From the NCBI GenBank assembly GCA_947484105.1, contig CANKON010000112.1, positions 1 to 5,441 of the forward strand: 5,441 nucleotides of DNA. Reading direction: 5' to 3'. This stretch comes from Methylococcaceae bacterium. Lineage in GTDB: Bacteria; Pseudomonadota; Gammaproteobacteria; Methylococcales; Methylomonadaceae. The translations under genes were made by a program, and so were the position numbers. The notes below the pieces were generated by a model, which was not told where the DNA came from, made no database searches, and saw nothing but the letters and a program-made list of their open reading frames with translations. Positions within the stretch are counted from its first letter, which is position 1, and each line of letters begins with the position of its first letter. Shown here one piece after another: positions 3,207 through 5,441 of this stretch.

Positions 3207-5441
3207 TTAAAGCACTATCGAACTAACCGCTAATGCCGTAACACCTGTCATCGTAATGGCAAAATCTGCAACACCATCCCCCGTCACATCACCAGACAAA
3301 ACACCATTTGTGAAACGTAATTCACCTGCGTGCTTAGTGAAAGCCGTTGTTATAAATGTGAAAGCATCGTTGTTAGTGGTACCTGAAATCGCATCGATTC
3401 CACTCAGATCCACTTTATCGCCATTCGCACTCACGAAATCTTTAATAACATCCGATTTAGAAGCTAATCCACTGTCTGTCAATGTGTTGAATTTAAACGT
3501 GTCCGCACCAGCACCGCCTGATAATTTATCAAGACCTAGTCCACCAATCAATGTGTCATTACCAGTGCCGCCATTGATTGTGTCATTACCCGCCAAACCG
3601 CTAATAGAATCAACGCCAGAAGTACCTGTTAGCGAATCGTTACCTGCCGTTCCGTTAATAACATTTACAGTTGTAGCAACGGTATCAATACCTGTTATTT
3701 TGAACGTGACAAAATCAGCAGTTGTTGCAATGCCATCTGAAACACCATAATTAACAACAACATTAGACACTTGCCCAGCCGTTAGTGATGTATAGGCTGC
3801 GTTTTTCGGGTCAAATGAAAAACTTTTCGCTGTTGCGTCATACGTTACACCAGCAAGCAATGTGGAATAAATGACAGAAAGTGCAGCGTTATCAACATCA
3901 CTCGCATTTGAAAGTGCTGATAAAGAAACACTTGCGCCGCCCTCTGTCGCAGATGCACTCAATGATGCTGATAAAACTACAGCAGGTGCATCATTTACAG
4001 CGTTTAAACTAATTTTTTGTGTCGCGGCGATACTTCCGCCATTGTTATCAGTCACTTCATAGGTTAATGTCACCGAGCCGTTGTAATTTGCCTTCGGTGT
4101 GAAGATCCATGTACCCGTCGTTGCATTAAAATTACCCAACGTCCCATTACTGACGGATAAATTAGCCACTGACAAGGTATCGCCTTCAACATCTGTAAAA
4201 CCAGCTAACAAATCTATTGCACTGATTGGGTAAGCGGTATCTTCTGTACCAGAATTTAACAGTGCTGTTGCCGCGCCTGTCGGGGCATCATTCACAGCTG
4301 CTAAACTAAAGTTTTGTTTTGCTGCGATACTTCCGCCATTGTTATCAGTCACTTCATAGGTTAATGTCACAGAACCATTGTAGTTTGCAGTCGGTGTGAA
4401 GCCCCATTTACCCGTAGTTACATCAAAATTACCCAACGTCCCGTTAGTAGCAACTAAATTAGCCACGCTCAACTCATCACCATCAACATCACTAAAACCA
4501 GCTAACAAATCTATTGCACTGATTCGGTAAGCCGTGTCCTCTGTACCAGCCGCTAGAATTGCGTTTGCCAAACCTGTTGGCGCAACATTAGCGTTATCAA
4601 TTACCGCCGTTAAACTATTTGAAACGTGTTCAGCATGACCAAAACCATCGATATAACTTACCGTTACAGAAATTGTTTTGCCTACTTCAGCTTGCGAAGG
4701 CGTGAACGCATCAGTCGTTGCGCCATTGATAACGACATTGTCTGCACTCCATTGATAGCTTAATTGTGTTAAATCAATACCATCTAAATCATCAAGCAAC
4801 GAAGTATCAACGGTTAGTAGTTTACCTTGTGCAGGAATGCCATAAATTGTTACGCCGCCTGTTGGATCATCATTCACATTAGCCACTAACGTTGTCGTTT
4901 CTACGCTGAGATGCTCATCATTTCCTTTATTATCAGTATAAAGTGCAGACACTGTAATCAATTTACCAACTTCTTCTTGGGTTAAGGTGTAACTATCACT
5001 GCCAGGAATTAACGAACTAAGAATAGTCGTATTTTTTCCATCAATAATTCCCCATTGATAACTTACGTTTGCCAAATCGAAACCGTCAATATCACTGACG
5101 CTCGCGTGTAAAGTTCCACCTTGAATGAAATCACCCGAAATAGTCACCACACCAGCATGATTAACATCAAGTACAGGTGGTGCAACAACAAACATCTGAC
5201 TAGCAAGCGCACTCAATCCACCCGTATCGACTACGTTGTAATTTAGTTGAACTGGACCAAAAAAATTTGAATTTGAATACGTCCAAGTACCATCAAAATT
5301 ATCAACCAAACTACCGCTGTCAGATGTCAATCCTGAAACTGACAACGCATCGCCATTAGGATCACTAAAACCAGTTAGCAAATCAACAGCGTTAATAATG
5401 TAGTCCGAATTTTCTAAACCTGCTGGCAATTCAGTCGTTGT
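3207..5441 (-). CDS. Partial RTX-type secreted repeat protein, C-terminal 744 residues
   Basis: The frame is open to the right edge with no start, so the N-terminus is missing. Numbering from the first codon at the edge, the domains are: a degenerate cadherin-like repeat (1-88); two Ig-like repeats with YQW and EVGK motifs (89-192, 193-289); two very similar cadherin-like repeats with D-x-x-GD and VNDAP motifs (290-388, 389-487); a VCBS-like domain with GVTYDATAKSFSFDP and VVVNYGVSDG (488-594); six RTX nonapeptides (597-650); and a serralysin-type C-terminal domain with DVIKDFVSANGDKVDLSGIDA, HAGELRF, a D-x-T-GDG-x-AD calcium-like loop and a hydrophobic end (651-744). RTX repeats bind calcium, and such C-termini direct type I secretion to the outside. 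No catalytic domain is visible, so an adhesin or surface/matrix role is likely but inferred. A terminator follows; the ABC exporter genes are not in view. Confidence 0.93.
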   Translation of the reverse strand, partial: TTTELPAGLENSDYIINAVDLLTGFSDPNGDALSVSGLTSDSGSLVDNFDGTWTYSNSNFFGPVQLNYNVVDTGGLSALASQMFVVAPPVLDVNHAGVVTISGDFIQGGTLHASVSDIDGFDLANVSYQWGIIDGKNTTILSSLIPGSDSYTLTQEEVGKLITVSALYTDNKGNDEHLSVETTTLVANVNDDPTGGVTIYGIPAQGKLLTVDTSLLDDLDGIDLTQLSYQWSADNVVINGATTDAFTPSQAEVGKTISVTVSYIDGFGHAEHVSNSLTAVIDNANVAPTGLANAILAAGTEDTAYRISAIDLLAGFSDVDGDELSVANLVATNGTLGNFDVTTGKWGFTPTANYNGSVTLTYEVTDNNGGSIAAKQNFSLAAVNDAPTGAATALLNSGTEDTAYPISAIDLLAGFTDVEGDTLSVANLSVSNGTLGNFNATTGTWIFTPKANYNGSVTLTYEVTDNNGGSIAATQKISLNAVNDAPAVVLSASLSASATEGGASVSLSALSNASDVDNAALSVIYSTLLAGVTYDATAKSFSFDPKNAAYTSLTAGQVSNVVVNYGVSDGIATTADFVTFKITGIDTVATTVNVINGTAGNDSLTGTSGVDSISGLAGNDTINGGTGNDTLIGGLGLDKLSGGAGADTFKFNTLTDSGLASKSDVIKDFVSANGDKVDLSGIDAISGTTNNDAFTFITTAFTKHAGELRFTNGVLSGDVTGDGVADFAITMTGVTALAVSSIVL
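3492..3653 (-). repeat. Six tandem RTX nonapeptide codon blocks (27-bp period)
   Basis: Six consecutive 9-residue units follow GGxGxDxUx: GTAGNDSLT, GTSGVDSIS, GLAGNDTIN, GGTGNDTLI, GGLGLDKLS and GGAGADTFK. Each Asp and its flanking Gly residues form half of a calcium-binding turn in a parallel beta-roll. Six units make a short block compared with large RTX toxins, and it is typical just before a serralysin-type secretion domain. Confidence 0.92.
3981..4574 (-). repeat. Two adjacent 297-bp cadherin-like repeats, recently duplicated
   Basis: Two 99-residue units (4278-4574 and 3981-4277) follow each other without a gap. By hand alignment they agree at 77 of 99 residues. Both contain GTEDTAY, ISAIDLLAGF, NGTLGNF, ANYNGSVTLTYEVTDNNGGSIAA and AVNDAP in the same spacing. 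The DNA is identical over 47 bp (4027-4073 and 4324-4370) and 32 bp (4196-4227 and 4493-4524), both offset by exactly 297. Confidence 0.88.
4575..5177 (-). repeat. Two Ig-like repeats of about 100 residues in the RTX protein
   Basis: Two diverged units (about 4866-5177 and 4575-4865) share the order: a DxDGxDL or DLDGIDL segment, SYQW, a polar loop, then EVGK followed by I-(T/S)-V, and an (Y)-x-D-x-x-G turn with EH before the last strand. The type is common in long secreted proteins with alternating Ig-like and cadherin-like domains. Unlike the neighbouring cadherin-like pair, no long identical DNA stretch is evident between them, so this duplication is older. Confidence 0.75.

Noticed and set aside
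3492..3653. The 27-bp periodic block as a CRISPR-like or satellite repeat
   Set aside because: The period is exactly nine codons, the bases vary at synonymous positions, and the translation is a textbook RTX nonapeptide array.
3256..3750. A 164-codon rightward open frame opposite the RTX gene
   Set aside because: It lies fully antisense to the RTX repeats. Its Pro/Ser/Val-rich product mirrors the repetitive Gly/Asp/Thr codons of the real gene, and no ribosome binding site supports it.
5427..5429. TTG codon as the start of the RTX gene
   Set aside because: The frame stays open to the edge, and the residues upstream continue a cadherin-like repeat. The codon lies within a domain, so the true start is outside.

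Overview
The window looks like chromosomal DNA of an AT-rich Gram-negative bacterium, most likely a gammaproteobacterium. The evidence is a YajQ close to the E. coli protein, a PP_4765/BaiN-type flavoprotein, a type I-secreted RTX protein, and a leftward rRNA-type leader at the left edge. I cannot name the genus from sequence alone.

Layout. Positions 1-106 hold no gene. They carry a consensus sigma-70 promoter firing leftward (TTGACA, 16 bp, TATAAT), an A/T-rich stretch upstream of it, a stem-loop, and the first part of a boxA-like motif (GCTCTTT) cut by the edge. This is the arrangement of an rRNA operon leader, so a 16S gene is expected just outside. Positions 107-796 hold a two-gene leftward unit of unknown function: an 85-aa protein with two membrane spans, then a 134-aa exported protein. 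It reads straight toward the rRNA-type promoter. Its own promoter shares an 80-bp divergent spacer with the promoter of the next unit. Positions 877-2569 are a rightward pair: yajQ (nucleotide/c-di-GMP-binding protein) and, overlapping it by 8 nt, a flavoprotein of the TIGR03862/BaiN (HI0933-like) group with a GTG start.

Positions 2578-3069 carry a leftward flavin reductase (FMN-binding split barrel), tail-to-tail with the flavoprotein gene and only 8 bp away. Positions 3070-3206 hold its probable extended -10 promoter and a rho-independent terminator for the gene upstream. From 3207 to the right edge runs the C-terminal part (744 codons) of a large leftward gene for a secreted repeat protein. 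It has cadherin-like and Ig-like domains, one VCBS-like domain, six RTX nonapeptides and a serralysin-type C-terminal secretion domain. Its N-terminus and any transport genes lie outside.

How the genes relate. The yajQ-flavoprotein pair is probably translationally coupled. The two small leftward genes are probably co-transcribed. The RTX gene and the flavin reductase share orientation but are separated by a terminator, so they are probably independent. No clearly new multi-gene system is visible. The least explained parts are the small membrane/exported pair abutting the rRNA leader, and the repeat architecture of the RTX protein.
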